From assembly GCA_030323885.1 (NCBI GenBank), contig CM059196.1, positions 36,620,481 to 36,684,480 of the forward strand: a stretch of 64,000 bases of DNA, read 5' to 3'. A model generated the notes under the pieces. That model did no database searches. It was not told the origin of the DNA and saw nothing but the letters and a program-made list of their open reading frames with translations. The stretch's first letter is position 1, and each line of letters starts with the position of its first letter. The stretch is from Branchipolynoe longqiensis (taxonomy: Eukaryota > Annelida > Polychaeta > Phyllodocida > Polynoidae). The position numbers and the translations under genes were made by a program. Positions 32,114 through 44,309 of the stretch are shown here, in pieces.

Positions 32114-32476
32114 GTAAAGTTGCATAGTCCGATGGTTTGGAGTTTCTGACATTTTCTGAGATAAATTCATTAGGTTGATCGGTATGATGTACCTTACTTT
32201 ACTTTGAAGTACTTTGAAGTAGTTTATATTTTAAGCGGCTAACTTTCAAGATATTTAAAGTGTGAACATGGGAAATTAATTTTGGCAAGCATGCCAAAAC
32301 TCTGACACCATTGGTTTCTGCAGTCACCAGTTCTATTAAATTGCCTCAGTATTCCCTTCTATGTGGCCACAAATGTTTTATAAGTGCATCAGTATCTAAT
32401 TTAGATATGTAGAATCAGATCCTGATAATTGTTTTTGTTTTGAAAATTTGTTGTTTTCATCGGACTATGCAGCTTT
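32114..32476. mobile_element. MITE family B, most complete uninterrupted copy
   Basis: 363 bp from TAAAGTTGCATAGTCCGATG to its complement, with interior GCAAGCATGCCAAAACTCTG and GTATTCCCTTCTATGTGGC. Other recognisable pieces: 356-552, 20436-20673, 29083-29776 (interrupted), 30856-31111, 31112-31342, 32528-32600, 34389-34930 (two), 46340-46679, 46676-46830, 47423-47494, 50839-51146, 51915-52848 (with internal array) and 57270-57362. Confidence 0.85.
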
Positions 32477-32826
32477 ACATATCCCTTTTAAACTAATTAA
32501 GCCGGTTCACCCTATTTCAAAAATATTTAAAGTTGCATAATCCGATGAAAGCATATTATTTTCAAAATGAAAAGATTTAACTTATATTTAATCCTACACA
32601 TTTAACTGAAGCAATGACTTGGTGCCTCAGAGAACGATTATTAATTTATGAGGATGTCAACTATTATTAATTTATAAGAATGTGTTTATTACATAAACCT
32701 CACAGGAAGCCATGAACCAGAATAGCATTTAACAAAGTAGGTCATTCTTGCGACCTCTCTTTGCTCTTTCCCTAGTTCTGTGCAATGTGGTTCTCCTGTG
32801 CTACACTGCTGCCTAAGCATTCAGCA

Positions 32827-33567
32827 TAGACGAGATCACCGTTCCGACTGCGCAGGCCCTGAAAACGGCGTTGGCATCAAAGCAAAGGTGTACAGCCATT
32901 GACTTTGCCGATACGCGTAGGGCAAAACTTCGATTTTATTCCAAATTAATTTGTTTAAACCACAACAATTTGGCACAAACATGGACGGAAGTATGCAATA
33001 TAATAATATAATGGATATGTTTAAGACACAATTAAGCATTTTGAGCTAAGAAACATACAATTTCAGTCACTTTACAGGCTGATGTTTACATCACCATTGA
33101 TTAGCCATAAGTAATTCTTCTTCTAAATATTAAATTGTCAAATGTGTCAACAAAAACTTGTTTCAAAGAAATATATAACCAATATCTGATTAACCCTACT
33201 CATTTTCTAGTTCTACACATGTCATTAACCATAGGATATAAATAAAAACATGAATAAACTAAGTACATGAATAAAATAAGTACTAGTCTGAGTGCCCAGA
33301 TTTGTCTAGATCTAAATGCACATGTCATAAGATGTGCTGATTATATTGATGTAAATGCAATGCTGGATAAAAGAGTCATATCTTAATTTATAATATAAAT
33401 TTTGTTAGTTAGTGTTCTATGTTTCAAACAAGAGCTGAGATGAGCTGAAACTAGCACATTTCATAGCTGCACCCAGTGTATTAGCATGTGCCATGTGCTT
33501 CTCGCGGGTTTGTTTTGCTTTGACGGATCTCACAATGCACTGCGCGACTGGAACGGTGATGTAGTCT
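32827..33567. mobile_element. 741-bp non-autonomous element with 8-bp TSD
   Basis: Inverted ends TAGACGAGATCACCGTTCC and GGAACGGTGATGTAGTCT, flanked by a perfect ATTCAGCA duplication (32819-32826 and 33568-33575). An 8-bp duplication fits hAT-like transposition. No transposase is visible. Confidence 0.8.
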
Positions 33568-34388
33568 ATTCAGCATGTCGGTACCAGTGTAGCATGACTC
33601 TTGCGTTACTCGTGATAATGGCACGATCAGAATCTAGGTCACAACTTGCTATCAACTACAAAATGCTTGGTGTCTTTGCCGAAATTATTAAGTTTTCTTT
33701 CACATTAAATATCTCCAGAGCAACCATTTCTCATTGTTTCTAGTACTAGTTACGGTTATAATAAATAGCCCGATATATTTTGTTTAAAGCAAAAAATAAA
33801 TAAAAGTGGCAAAAATCCAATAGCAACGAATTAGGCAACTTTAACGGAAATGTATGCGAAAATCATGTGTGAATCTTTCTAAGACTAGCCTATTAATATG
33901 TACAGACCTAGTTGTAAAACGTTCCATGTCACTTTCCAATTGTGTTAATTGGTTTACAAGAAAATAACTAGTTTGGGATGAAGGGGCAGTTACATTTTTC
34001 CAATAAAAGAAAAACAAATGTCATCAGCAAAAAAGATCTCCAATGTACACACATCAGTCATCTGACCTAAAATTATTTCGAAGCTCCTGATATGACCTTG
34101 GATGTTGCCATGACGTAAAACTGCAACAAACAAACATTTAATATATTAACATAGGCATATATTTGTACATTTCCATTGTTTCCTCAGTTCCTTTCAACCT
34201 GTTGTTTCAAGAGACAATCATTAAAATTAAATCTACAAATTTCTGTGTAACCATGCCAATCTATATTATTATGGCTCCTTATTGTAAGGTATGTAAGTGT
34301 CTAATATCTGAGATCTGCCAAAAGGAGGTAAAGTTAACTGTTAAATGCCGGGTTCTTCAACGGCCAGTCGAACTGGGCAGTTGCCAAT

Positions 34389-34930
34389 TAAAGTTGCATA
34401 GACCGATGGTTTTGAGTTTCTGTCATTTTTCTGAGATAAAGATATTAAATTGATTGTTATTATCTACCTTACTTTAGTTTGAAGTAACTTTTTAAATGAC
34501 CAACTTTGGAGATATTTGAAGTGCAAACATACCAAATTAATTTTGACATGCATGCCAAAACCCTGACATGATGGGCTTCAGCAGTAACAGGTTCTATTAA
34601 ATTGACTCAGTATCCCCTTCTATGTGGTAACATATGCTTAATAAGTCCATTAGTATCTAAGTTAGATATCTAGAATAAAATCTATGTGAGTGTTTTGGTT
34701 TTGAAAATTTGATACCTCATCAGACATAGGTAGAACCTGTTATTACATAAACCTATGGTGTCAATAGTTTTGGTGTGCTTGGCAACATTAATTTGGCATG
34801 TCTCTTCAAATATCTCCAAAGTTAGCCATATAAACTAAACGTTACTTGAACCTCAAGTAAAGTAGATTATAATGATCAATGTAATGTGTTTACCTCAGAA
34901 ATTTGTAGCAATTCAAAACCATCGGACTAT
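34389..34930. mobile_element. Two MITE family B copies, head to head
   Basis: 34389-34728 reads in one direction from AAAGTTGCATAGACCGATGG, and about 34728-34930 reads in the other, ending CATCGGACTATGCAACGTTT. Confidence 0.75.
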
Positions 34931-35211
34931 GCAACGTTTAAGACCAGTCTAGTTTGAAGGCCTATGTAGTATCACAGATCGGTGCAAGGGGCTCTTTATA
35001 TATAGTCTGGGTCCAGCATTTTAGTGCAGTTTTGAAAAACCTGTTTTCCTTTTAGTATTGCACTGTTAATAAAGTGAACAATAGCATATCTTTGACAATG
35101 AATTGTTTGTGAATATGTACTTGTATAACAATACTGTACACCAGTTGTCGACCTCATGTAATGTCACGATGTATTCTTTCACGACATATATCCACACAAA
35201 AATTATATATA

Positions 35212-35411
35212 TACAATAAAACCGCTCTAAATCAACCTACCATGGGACCGACGTTAAATGGTCCATGTAGGGAGGTAGTCGGTTTAGAGCGTGTTTAAAA
35301 AAAAATCGTTACAATGGTATTGTATGGCGATTGTTTGGGACCCAAAGAAAGTGATCGATATAGGGGAGCCGTCGATCTGTGGAGATGGTCGGTTAGAGAG
35401 GTTTTACTGTA
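35212..35411. mobile_element. Tc1/pogo-like MITE with TA flanks
   Basis: Ends CAATAAAACCGCTCTAAATC and GGTTAGAGAGGTTTTACTG, flanked by TA at 35212-35213 and 35410-35411. Confidence 0.7.
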
Positions 35412-35428
35412 TATTTTATATATATTAA

Positions 35429-35505
35429 TACCCCCGTCACACTACAGCTTACGACCACTTTGCGACCACCTTAGACCAAAGAACCCACACTCACCAGTGA
35501 CACAA
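35429..35505. mobile_element. Truncated copy of the TTAA MITE
   Basis: Near-identical to the first 70 bp or so of 37338-37510 (CCCCCGTCACACTACAGC), preceded by TTAA at 35425-35428. The right half is missing. Confidence 0.75.
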
Positions 35506-36077
35506 AGTTGAGGCCATATATATACACACACACACACCCCTCGTCCTCGGACCCTTGGTTAATTATAGAACATTGAGAGCTAAGTGTACACCGATCCAGC
35601 GCAAAGAGTTAACCGACTCACCGGAACGTAGGTGTTTTGGTGAGTTTCTGGTACCCGGCATTTAGCCGGACGGAGGATTAGAACCCTGTTATTGATTGAT
35701 TAAAGACCAACTGATGTTGGCAACCTAATAGCCAAATTACTATTCGGTAGTTTATTCCAAATTGTTGGCCACCGGCAGTAGGAGCCGCATGTGAGGTTGT
35801 CGCTGGGGGAGATTCCGCTTCTGGGGAATACTAAAACCGGTCCACTACACGTGAAACAGTCGCAAGACAGCAAGGTGCCAACACCATGAGACTACTACAG
35901 AGCCCCTCCCACCCTTGATGACTCGGTTTGCGCCTGGCTAGCGCCTTGCCCTGTGGGAATTAGGCTTTATTTCGGTGTTTGTTAGGTAGGTTCTTCCAAT
36001 AAATAGGGAGTAAATGCCTCCCTGGGTCAGGTGTCAACTGACAGCGAGAGTGGGCATCTCCCATAGATTTACAATGT
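35506..36077. other. Intergenic unclassified block
   Basis: A CA run at about 35520, then GC-richer sequence with no open frame of note. Confidence 0.4.
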
Positions 36078-36248
36078 GGAGGCATTCGACTGGGCCTCTC
36101 TATGCGAATATCAAAATATTTCCTTACAAATTCCTATTCGACTGGGACCGGAAGTCGGTTACTACACGTATGATTCGGATGTGTGTTGTGGCTCCATCCG
36201 ATCCATCCGTAAATCTTGTGGATAGAAAGGGCCCAGTCGAATGCCTCC
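36078..36248. mobile_element. 171-bp MITE with perfect inverted ends
   Basis: GGAGGCATTCGACTGGGCC at the left and GGCCCAGTCGAATGCCTCC at the right. Target duplication not evident. Confidence 0.75.
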
Positions 36249-36442
36249 TATAGTTTGAGCTCTATGACTATGGTCCAAAATACTATTCGGGTCTATATTG
36301 AGTATTTTGGTTTTGGCGCTGTCCTTCTTCAGAACCTGTAACAAATTGTTTATTGGCTTTGGCTGATACGCCCCTCGTTATACAAATAGCTGACAGACAG
36401 TTGAATAAAAAGCCATTTATCGAACCGGCCAGTCAATCACCC

Positions 36443-36930
36443 GGGCCGTAATCGATTAACATGACCCGGGCGACTCGGGTCACCCAAGTCGTCAGAATTT
36501 CAAATCGAGCACCGCGAGTGCAGTCGAGAAATACACGTGCCGTGTGCAAAACAATCTGACCCCAGTAACCCACCTCTTGGCTGGGGTTTCCGAGGAGCGA
36601 TGATGTCACATCTGTGCTGGTACCTGTAGTATAACAGCTACTGGTACAACTCCTATGACAAAAAAAGTATTAAAACAACATGTAGGCTAGGTGTTGTTTT
36701 AATACTTTTTTTTTTAATAACCCAGATTTTCAGCTTCTACAATCATAAAATACTTTAAATCCTATTTTGCTGTATTTCTATTGGTTTAAAAAACAAAATT
36801 AATTTTCAAATTAAGCCACCATGTCGTCCACCCTGAGCGTATTCGTTTATTTAACCCGAGTCTGTAGGATGTGCGCATGGGCCAAAAAGTGGCTCGGGTG
36901 ACCCGAGTTGATTAATCGATTACGCCCCCG
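36443..36930. mobile_element. MITE family C, copy 1
   Basis: Inverted ends GGCCGTAATCGATTAACATG and its counterpart GATTAATCGATTACGCCCC, with inner GACTCGGGTCACCC/GGGTGACCCGAG. Shares interior ACCCACCTCTTGGCTGGGG with copies 2 and 3. Confidence 0.8.
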
Positions 36931-37757
36931 AGGACGGGGTGTCAACCGATGACAAGGTTGATCATCCAGGCGGATGTCGAACAACAGATGACGACACGGT
37001 CCCACAGGGCGGAGCCAACAGTCGTTGAGAGAAGCGAGGCATCTCAGACAAAGCGACCTCCCAGGAGAGGGCGAACTAAACGACAGCTCGCTCCTCTCGG
37101 GGGTATCCCAATGCTCAGGAGTCATTTGTCCCCTCTGGGTATCGATAAGGTTACTCTACAGAGAATAGTAGCATGTGCCTGGTGGCCAGGCACTGTGAAA
37201 CTATATGTACATTATATTACCAAGTGGAAACCTTTCTGTACTAGCGCAAAAATTGATTGTTTAACACCATCCATTGCACAAGTGCTTAGATTTCTACTTT
37301 CGTTAGAAGCTGAAGGTTTGGGGTTCGGGGCAATTAATACCCCCGTCACACTACAGCTTACGACCACTTTGCGACCAACTTAGACCAAAGAACCCACACT
37401 CACCAGTGACACCCAGACATCGGCAACCATTGTTTTGGTAACAAGGACGTCACTGGTGAGTATCGGTTCTTTGGTCTAAGGTGGTCGCAGGCTCTAGTGT
37501 GACTGGGGTCTTAACACGGCCCTTTGGCCCTGTCGGTAGTCTTACCCAGGATAGAAGGCCAGACCGTAGGCAAGCACTATGTGGTTCACTGGTTCTTAAA
37601 ATCAGTATATGAGCACAATCCACCCAAACCAAAGTATTCTAGGTTTTGGGACGTTTCACTTGTATTTAAATTGTTTAAGGATTGGACGGACAACAAACAT
37701 TTAGCTGTCAGGGACTTAGGGTTCAAGGTCGCACTGGGGAGGGGGGTGACAGAGTGA
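36931..37757 (+). pseudogene. DIRS/Ngaro-type tyrosine recombinase fragment split by a MITE
   Basis: Left part (frame open 36949-37383) holds IVACAWWPGTVKLYVHYITK, then SIAQVLRFLLSLEAEGLGFGA; right part (37524-37757) holds ALSVVLPRIEGQTVGKHYVV and KPKYSRFWDVSLVFKLFKDW. These match the N-terminal SAM-like core-binding domain of tyrosine recombinases in DIRS/Ngaro retroelements. The two halves are separated by a 173-bp MITE with TTAA duplication. The catalytic R...HxxR...Y region is absent, so this is a dead fragment. Confidence 0.7.
37338..37510. mobile_element. TTAA-flanked MITE inside the recombinase fragment
   Basis: 173 bp with inverted ends (TACCCCCGTCACACTACAG versus GACCCCAGTCACACTAGAG read from the right), flanked by TTAA at 37334-37337 and 37511-37514. 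TTAA target duplication is typical of piggyBac-type elements. A related left half is at 35429-35505, also preceded by TTAA. Confidence 0.8.
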
Positions 37758-38631
37758 TCTTACTGGACTGGAAGATTACTATTCTGCTGCATATTAATCT
37801 TTCACCAATTGTTTTGGATTAAGGCATAATTTCAAGTACGGTTAGGTAAAGGGTGCTGGATCGGGGACACTTACCTCCCACTCTCCTACAAATAGCTGAC
37901 TCCTCGTACTTGGTGAAACATCAATTATGCATGAACTGTACTTCGTAAGTACTCGCATAATTAATATATATGTATATATATATAATATGTATAATATATA
38001 TATATATTATCTTGTCTTCAAATGCGTTATAACATGTGACACATGAAATTCACTGACTTTATACAAAATCCATTGGTTTAAAACAACTTATATAATCTAA
38101 AGTCTTGCGTGTTGTGGCCGGTATGTTATGTATTCTTTGATCTCATCCATTACATAATGAACTGTAGACAATATGATTCTAGGTCAAATCAGTCTTTGAG
38201 ACTATTTACTGGTTTTAATGCGTAAAGGTGTTTATTTAAACTAAGCTATATGATTGATTTCAGGAATATGTAAGAATAACTTCAACTTTTCATAACTGCC
38301 TCCAAATACCAATATCTAAATGTCACCAGTCACGATACTATAAATAGATCTTAAGTAATGTAATAATTACTAATTGAATGCGACTGAATGGATATTTCTA
38401 ATCATAATACACTATGTAAGTATTGCTTTGTGTCGATTGCTATTTTTAACTCTTTATTACCGAAGCTAAATAAAAACACAAATATGTAACTTATTGGTTA
38501 TGAATTTTGGCATTTGGAATTTCTATGATTATGTTAAAAAATAAAAGATGTTTGTAACTTTTAAAGAGTTGGAACTGATTTTTCTGTAATTCCATCGCGA
38601 GTTTGGAGACATGACATGGCAGGGTTAACTG
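37758..38631. other. AT-rich intergenic DNA
   Basis: Alternating AT near 37965-38010, otherwise no recognised feature. Confidence 0.45.
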
Positions 38632-39046
38632 TAGATAAAAGATTCACCCGTACTTCCACTACAGGGGTGAAAACCAACCCATTAGAAAAACTGGCGAATT
38701 TTGACATGCTGGGGAAATTAACTGAGCTGGTAAATTCTTAATTTAAGAAGCACAATATATTCTTTATGTGCGTCTTCATATTTACCTGCTACTTTTGAGT
38801 TGGAAAGTATAATAAAACATATACTTTAAGGCAATTTAAAAGTGAAATCGATGGTGTTCTATGGCCGCCATCTTGTCTTTTTGCATTCTCTCCTATTTCA
38901 CCAACTGTGTGCCGATATAAGTATCCATTTGATACTGGAGGCAGGCATTCTACTTCCTGTTCCATACTAAAGCTATTTTCGCCCGTATTTACACTATGTT
39001 GTCATTCACCCCTGTACTGGAAGTATGGGGTTGAATCTTTTATCTA
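38632..39046. mobile_element. MITE family A, copy 4 with perfect 9-bp TSD
   Basis: 415 bp, ends TAGATAAAAGATTCACCCG and TTGAATCTTTTATCTA. Flanked by GGTTAACTG on both sides (38623-38631 and 39047-39055). A partial fifth copy lies at about 44935-45005. Confidence 0.87.
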
Positions 39047-39235
39047 GGTTAACTGAAGTGAGGCCGAAAGTACTGTTGTCGAGATTAGGCTGTGAGTCAA
39101 TTCATCGATATTTGCTATTAAATGTACAAATAGTCCTATCAGTTGAAGAATTCAGGTGCAAAAACCGAACAAATCCATTTAGTTGTTTTCTGTAAAATAG
39201 ATCATTGTGCTTTCTAGTTCAACCAGTGGTCTATA

Positions 39236-39783
39236 GCCGTGTTCACACACGGGAGTTAAGTCGCCTCAACTAATTCGCCTTGTCTAGTTCGGCTCACATT
39301 CGCTGTGTGGACACGACGCTGAAGCGAATTAGGGCTAGTTCGCCTCATCTAGTTCGCTTCAAGTAAACCACGTCGCGAGGTAGTATTGTTGAAGTGAACT
39401 AGCTTGTATGGACGGTAGCGGTTTAGATGAGGCGGATTAAGGACGTCACAGTCGAGACCTGAGTTTGTTGACTTTCCGGTAAATTTGCTCTATGAAACTA
39501 CTAGCTGTGCACAGATATTTTTTTCATTTATTTTTAGGGTTTCACTGCCCAGCAGAAGTTTTGACCGTTCCAAAACAATACGATTCAGTCGAAACAGATC
39601 TAGGTCGAACCCACACTCTCTCGTGCCGACATCGACTAACCGAAACTGGCACTGGTTAGTATGGGCTTGCTCATGCGCAGATATCGATTTCCACCTTAAA
39701 CTGCCCTGAGAATACTGCATGTGTGGACACGACACTAGTTCGCCTCATCTAGTTCGGCCTAAAGTTGTGTGTGTGAACACGGC
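39236..39783. mobile_element. 548-bp inverted-repeat element
   Basis: Ends GCCGTGTTCACACAC and GTGTGTGAACACGGC; subterminal repeats of CTAGTTCGCCTCATCTAGTTC. A family-2 SINE fragment begins immediately after it. Confidence 0.75.
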
Positions 39784-39787
39784 TTAA

Positions 39788-40041
39788 AACTGGTTCATCA
39801 AAGGCTGTGGTATGTGCTGTTCTGTCTGTGAGAAAGTTATAAATGACCCCTTGCTGCTTATCGGAAAGAGTAACCTATGTGGCGGCAGCAGGTTTGTTTT
39901 CTTTGTTGTTTAATGACCCCCCCCCCCCCAGCACAAAAAGTAGACATCAGCTATTGGGGGTCACCAGGTTTGACGTCCAATAGCCAATGATAAAAACCAA
40001 TATGCTCTAGAGGCATCATTAAATAAAACAAGCTTTATTTT
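39788..40041 (+). mobile_element. SINE family 2 fragment
   Basis: Body from ACTGGTTCATCAAAGGCTG to AAACAAGCTTTATTTTG, with a C-rich insertion near 39920. Confidence 0.75.
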
Positions 40042-40879
40042 GTGCTTTCTAGTAAAGTCTGAATTTCATATTGCGTAGTATATAGGGGATGGGTCAGCTC
40101 CTAAGAAAAATGACTATCGGAATGATGACAGTTTCATTTTGGCCTGGATAGCATGTGTCGGTTGTTGCATCTGAACTGCAGTTCTTTCATTAAAACATAT
40201 GCATAATATAATATCTCGTGATTAATTTGTCAGAAAACCTCAGCCGAGAGATTGACCCACGACTTCTGAAGTGAGTGCTTATATTATAAATCAAGACCAA
40301 CATCGCATAAGTATTACGCCATTTCTTTTTATTCAAGCTTAAAGAGTTATTTATTATATACACTGTACACAAAGATATGTTTCCCGTCGAGAACACTGCT
40401 ATAGATAATCCAACTGACGAAAACACCAAATAAAAATTAGCCGACCGGTTCATGGTGCTATAAATAGTACAAATGGTTGAATTTCACGAGGAACACAGCA
40501 TCAAAAGCAGCTTACACAACTTTACTAACCGCGAGCGGTAGGAAACCTGTTAATGTATCTCACTTGACATTTCCAAAAATATATGTAGATTATGTCATAT
40601 CAGTTGATCTGGCATAACTGGGCGTAATGCAGCACACTAACATTGGGTAAGCAGTGTGGGGTGTGGTGAGGGGGGCTTGCCAGGACACTGTAAACCAAAG
40701 GTACACGTTTGTAAGGTGGTTGGGGGGGGGGGGGGAGACTGCACTGGTACCTCAGTGGGTAGGTTTAATTGAAGAAACATTGCCCTTGGGTTAATGCAGA
40801 AGTGACATTCCTATTGGACCTCAAATCTGTCTCGACCAATGGAATTGGGCGACTGGTACTGGCGCCTGGTTGTTAGCCA
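40042..40879. other. Intergenic, nothing recognised
   Basis: A G-run near 40722 is the only notable feature before the minisatellite. Confidence 0.4.
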
Positions 40880-41470
40880 GCATTAGGGCCAATTGATATC
40901 ATGTCTGGTTATCACCGAGCATTGAGTGTAATTGATAACATGCCTGGTTATCACTTAGCATTGGGTCTAATTGACAACACCTGGTTATCACTTAGTATTA
41001 GGTCCAATCAAAAACACCTGATTATCATTTAGTATTGAGTCCAATCAAAAACACCTGATTATCATTTAGTATAGGGTCCAATCAACACACCTGGTTATCA
41101 TTTAGTATTGGGTCCAATCAACACACCTGGTTATCATTTAGTATTGGGTCCAATCGATGAGCCAGGTTATTACTTAGTATTCGGTCCAGTCAACAACACA
41201 CATGGTCATCGTTTAGTATTGGGTCCAATCAACACACCTGGTTATCATTTAGTATTGGGTCCAATCGATGAGCCTGGTTATTACTTAGTATTCGGTCCAG
41301 TCAACAACACACATGGTCATCATTTAGTATTAGGCCCAAACAACACACCTGGTTATCATTTAGTATTGTGTCGGATTGACAACACACCTGGTTGTCACTT
41401 AGAATTGGGTCAAATCAATAACATGCCTAGTTATCACTTAGCATTGGGTCCAAACAATATACCGTTACTG
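40880..41470. repeat. Minisatellite, about 38-40 bp unit
   Basis: Units of CCTGGTTATCATTTAGTATT/GGGTCCAATCAACACA, with a longer period (two or three units) repeated around 41140-41330. Confidence 0.9.
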
Positions 41471-41529
41471 AACCAGTATAATTCAATAGTTCATACTCAG
41501 TGCCAAACCCCTATTTTTATTTGATACTG

Positions 41530-42022
41530 TAGTGGTCTGCACTGACCTCTCAGGCAAGGAGCCGCATAGACAGGTAGGCGTGGGTGTGTTGATATCAGGG
41601 AGCCTAGGTGGTGTAATGGTTAGCACACTGGCCCAGAATGCAAAGAGATGTGGGTTCGAGTCCCACTCTAGGTGCAATATTTCCCATTTTCATCACCCCC
41701 ACGACACTGGTGCTGTGACCAGGATCCTGTACAAGCTACGCGCTGTATAGTTGTTGAACCTACCCTGTGTATGTAAGTGCATTGCATTGCCTGTATGTAT
41801 GTAATTGTAAGCATTAAAAGACTTACAATTCCAGGGGGACGAGTGTAGTGGTCTGCACTGATCTCTCAGGCAAGAAGCCGCATAGACAGGTAGGTGTGGG
41901 TGTGTTGATATCAGGGAGTCTAGGTGGTGTAATGGTTAGCACACTGGCCCAGAATGCAAAGAGATGTGGGTTCGAGTCCCACTCTAGGCGCAATATTTCC
42001 CATTTTCATCACCCCCACGACA
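41530..42022 (+). mobile_element. SINE family 3, two tandem copies
   Basis: Two copies about 316 bp apart (41530-41845 and 41846-42022), each with GTGGTCTGCACTGACCTCTC followed by a tRNA-like block (CCTAGGTGGTGTAATGGTTA ... GTGGGTTCGAGTCCCAC). The D-arm and T-arm resemble tRNA-Gln, but the anticodon stem is broken, so this is a SINE and not a tRNA gene. A minus-strand copy is at 56054-56220 and a remnant at about 60715-60782. Confidence 0.75.
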
Positions 42023-43735
42023 ATACCATCGGAAATCATTTCAGGTCATTCAAGTCATGCAACCAGTTAGTAAAGGGAAAGATGTGGTTTTTTATTTAAT
42101 ATAAATTATATAAAAAGTTATACAACTTCTAAATCGAACTGACCGTTGTACCAAATTCATATCCAAGCTTGCAATCATGTATAGTTATACATAACTGTAT
42201 AACAAACATGCTAAGATTGTTAACTACGAACTATTATGCTACTGCTTTGCGCAGAAATCCAGCTAGTGTCACACCGATGAATTTGTAATATTTATAATAT
42301 TAATATAAAGGAGATATACAAATCCTCAGCCATTCCATAAGTCCCATAATTTACCAATATCCAGGGGGGTGGGGGGGGGTGTGAAATTTAATATTTCGAC
42401 CGAATTTAGGAATGAGATATAAAAGTCACTTCTAGAATTAAGTTATTCACCGGGCATAATCTAAACGCCTCCCAGAATTCAATTCTCCCTATAAAAATTA
42501 GTCTTGTGTGTGTCTAAGGGGCGGGGGGGGGGGGGTGAGTTGGGTGGGGGGTAACAGCTGATTGTACAGCTCAACTAAAATAGTGTATAATTACCGTGAT
42601 GTCGCGAAAAACATACATACATAACATAAACGCACATAAACATTATATATATATATATTTATATAAATTTATATATATATATATACACACACACACACGC
42701 GAGCCAAATAAATTCCAACAATCGTTCCTCTAGTTAAACGTACATGCATAATTGTCGTCTAAAAATTCAAAAACAAAAAACCTTTTTTAAACGTTTTTTT
42801 CACATTTAATTGTCTTTCTTCTAAACGTCAATTTATGCCTAAACCGGTAAGCCTCCGGTGGGACTACGGTATGTACATTGTGTTAAGCAGATGTCGGTAT
42901 CCAATCAGCAGTTGAGCCAGTTTGTCTATACGTCAGTTCCCGCATGCTGTCTGTGTGATATGTAGCAGTGGAGTGACACAAAAGAACATCCACGGTGACC
43001 AGTGTTAAGTAGTATAAATCGTGTCTACAGTAGTTTGACTCAAGTCTCTACATTGTACACATATACAACCTTACGCACATTATAATCTCACTTGGCCTAG
43101 TGTATACACACCCCCTAATAAGTCTTTAAGAGAAACTTGCAGGGTAGGACAATAAGGACTGCCCGGTGTCGCAGTTTCAGCGCCCGGTCAGTTTCAGCTG
43201 CCTGTCAGTTTCATGCGCATGCGTCAAAATCTAACATTGTCACTAACCTTATAAATTTAATATAATGTTTTTGGTAAAGATGTTTTCTACATGTGTACAA
43301 AGCGATTTGTTTCTAGGTGGTGTGGATTTAGAGATATATCACCTTTCCTGTATTTTCTGTATGAAGATTGCTAGCGACCATTGACAATGCCTTGAGTTTG
43401 ACGGTACGCACAGTGCAAAACCTTAGTTTTATTCAAAATTAATACAAATCAAGAACCCTAACCGTATAAATTTAATAGTCTTTTTGGTTCGTCTCGGCTG
43501 AATAAAGCGTAGTTTTGAGTCCCCCTGGAATTGTAAGTCTGTTAATGGTTCAATAATTGCAATACCATCCGGTGTTGTGCGGAAACTCTGTCAACATGTG
43601 ATGTAACCACCTTAAATAATGCAATCCCCCACTTATACATCTCTATAAATATATATATCACAACCACCGATATTGACATCACTCTGCCATCTGGTGAGAA
43701 CATACAAAACCACTCGTGGCTAAATATAAACACCA
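42023..43735. other. Intergenic, mostly unclassified
   Basis: G-runs near 42370 and 42525, AT/CA repeats at 42640-42700, and an orphan MITE end near 43141. No gene evidence. Confidence 0.4.
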
Positions 43736-44187
43736 GGGCGGTAATCGATTAACACGACCCAAGCGACTCGGGTCACCCGAGTCGTCAGAATTTCAAATCG
43801 AACACCTCGAGTGGAGTAGAGAAATACACATGCCATGTGCAAAACGACCCGACCCCGGTAACCCACCTCTTGGCTGGGGTTTGCTAGGAGCGATGACGTC
43901 ACATCTGCTGGTACCTGTAGGATAACAGCTACCAGTCCAACTCCGACTTATTTTAATGCTCTTCTTTTTTTTAATAACCCAGATTGTCAGCTTCTACAAT
44001 CATAAAATACTTTAAATCCTATTTTGCTGTACATATATCGATTATTGAAAAAAAATATTAAGTTTTAGATTAAGCCACCATTTTGTCCACCCCGAGTGTA
44101 TTCGTTTATTCAGCCCGAGTCTGTAGGATGTGCGCATGCGCCAAAAAGTGGCTCGGGTGACCCGAGTTGATTAATCGATTACGCCCC
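43736..44187. mobile_element. MITE family C, copy 2
   Basis: 452 bp, ends GGGCGGTAATCGATTAACAC and GATTAATCGATTACGCCCC; strongly similar to copy 1. Confidence 0.82.
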
Positions 44188-44309
44188 AACAGACACGCCC
44201 GGGGAACAACTAGGACATCCAACACATCACCATGTGAACATCCAGGTTCCCTATATTTGATTCACCAAGCTGCCACCTAGTGAGTAAATGTGCAACTAGA
44301 TGTCAGCTG

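Noticed and set aside
33486..33743. 85-codon open frame
   Set aside because: Lies across the end of a transposon with 8-bp duplication; no similarity recognised.
37072..37757. A host gene exon pair (WWPGTVKLYVHYITKW...)
   Set aside because: The sequence matches the DIRS/Ngaro recombinase pattern, is interrupted by a MITE and lacks splice sites at the break; TTAA duplication explains the gap.
41108..41524. 138-codon open frame with repeated GPINTPGYHLVLGPI
   Set aside because: It is a translation of the 38-40-bp minisatellite, not a gene; neighbouring units are out of frame and no splice or start context supports it.
41610..41680. tRNA-Gln-like gene
   Set aside because: D-arm and T-arm are good, but the anticodon stem does not pair and the block is part of a repeated SINE.
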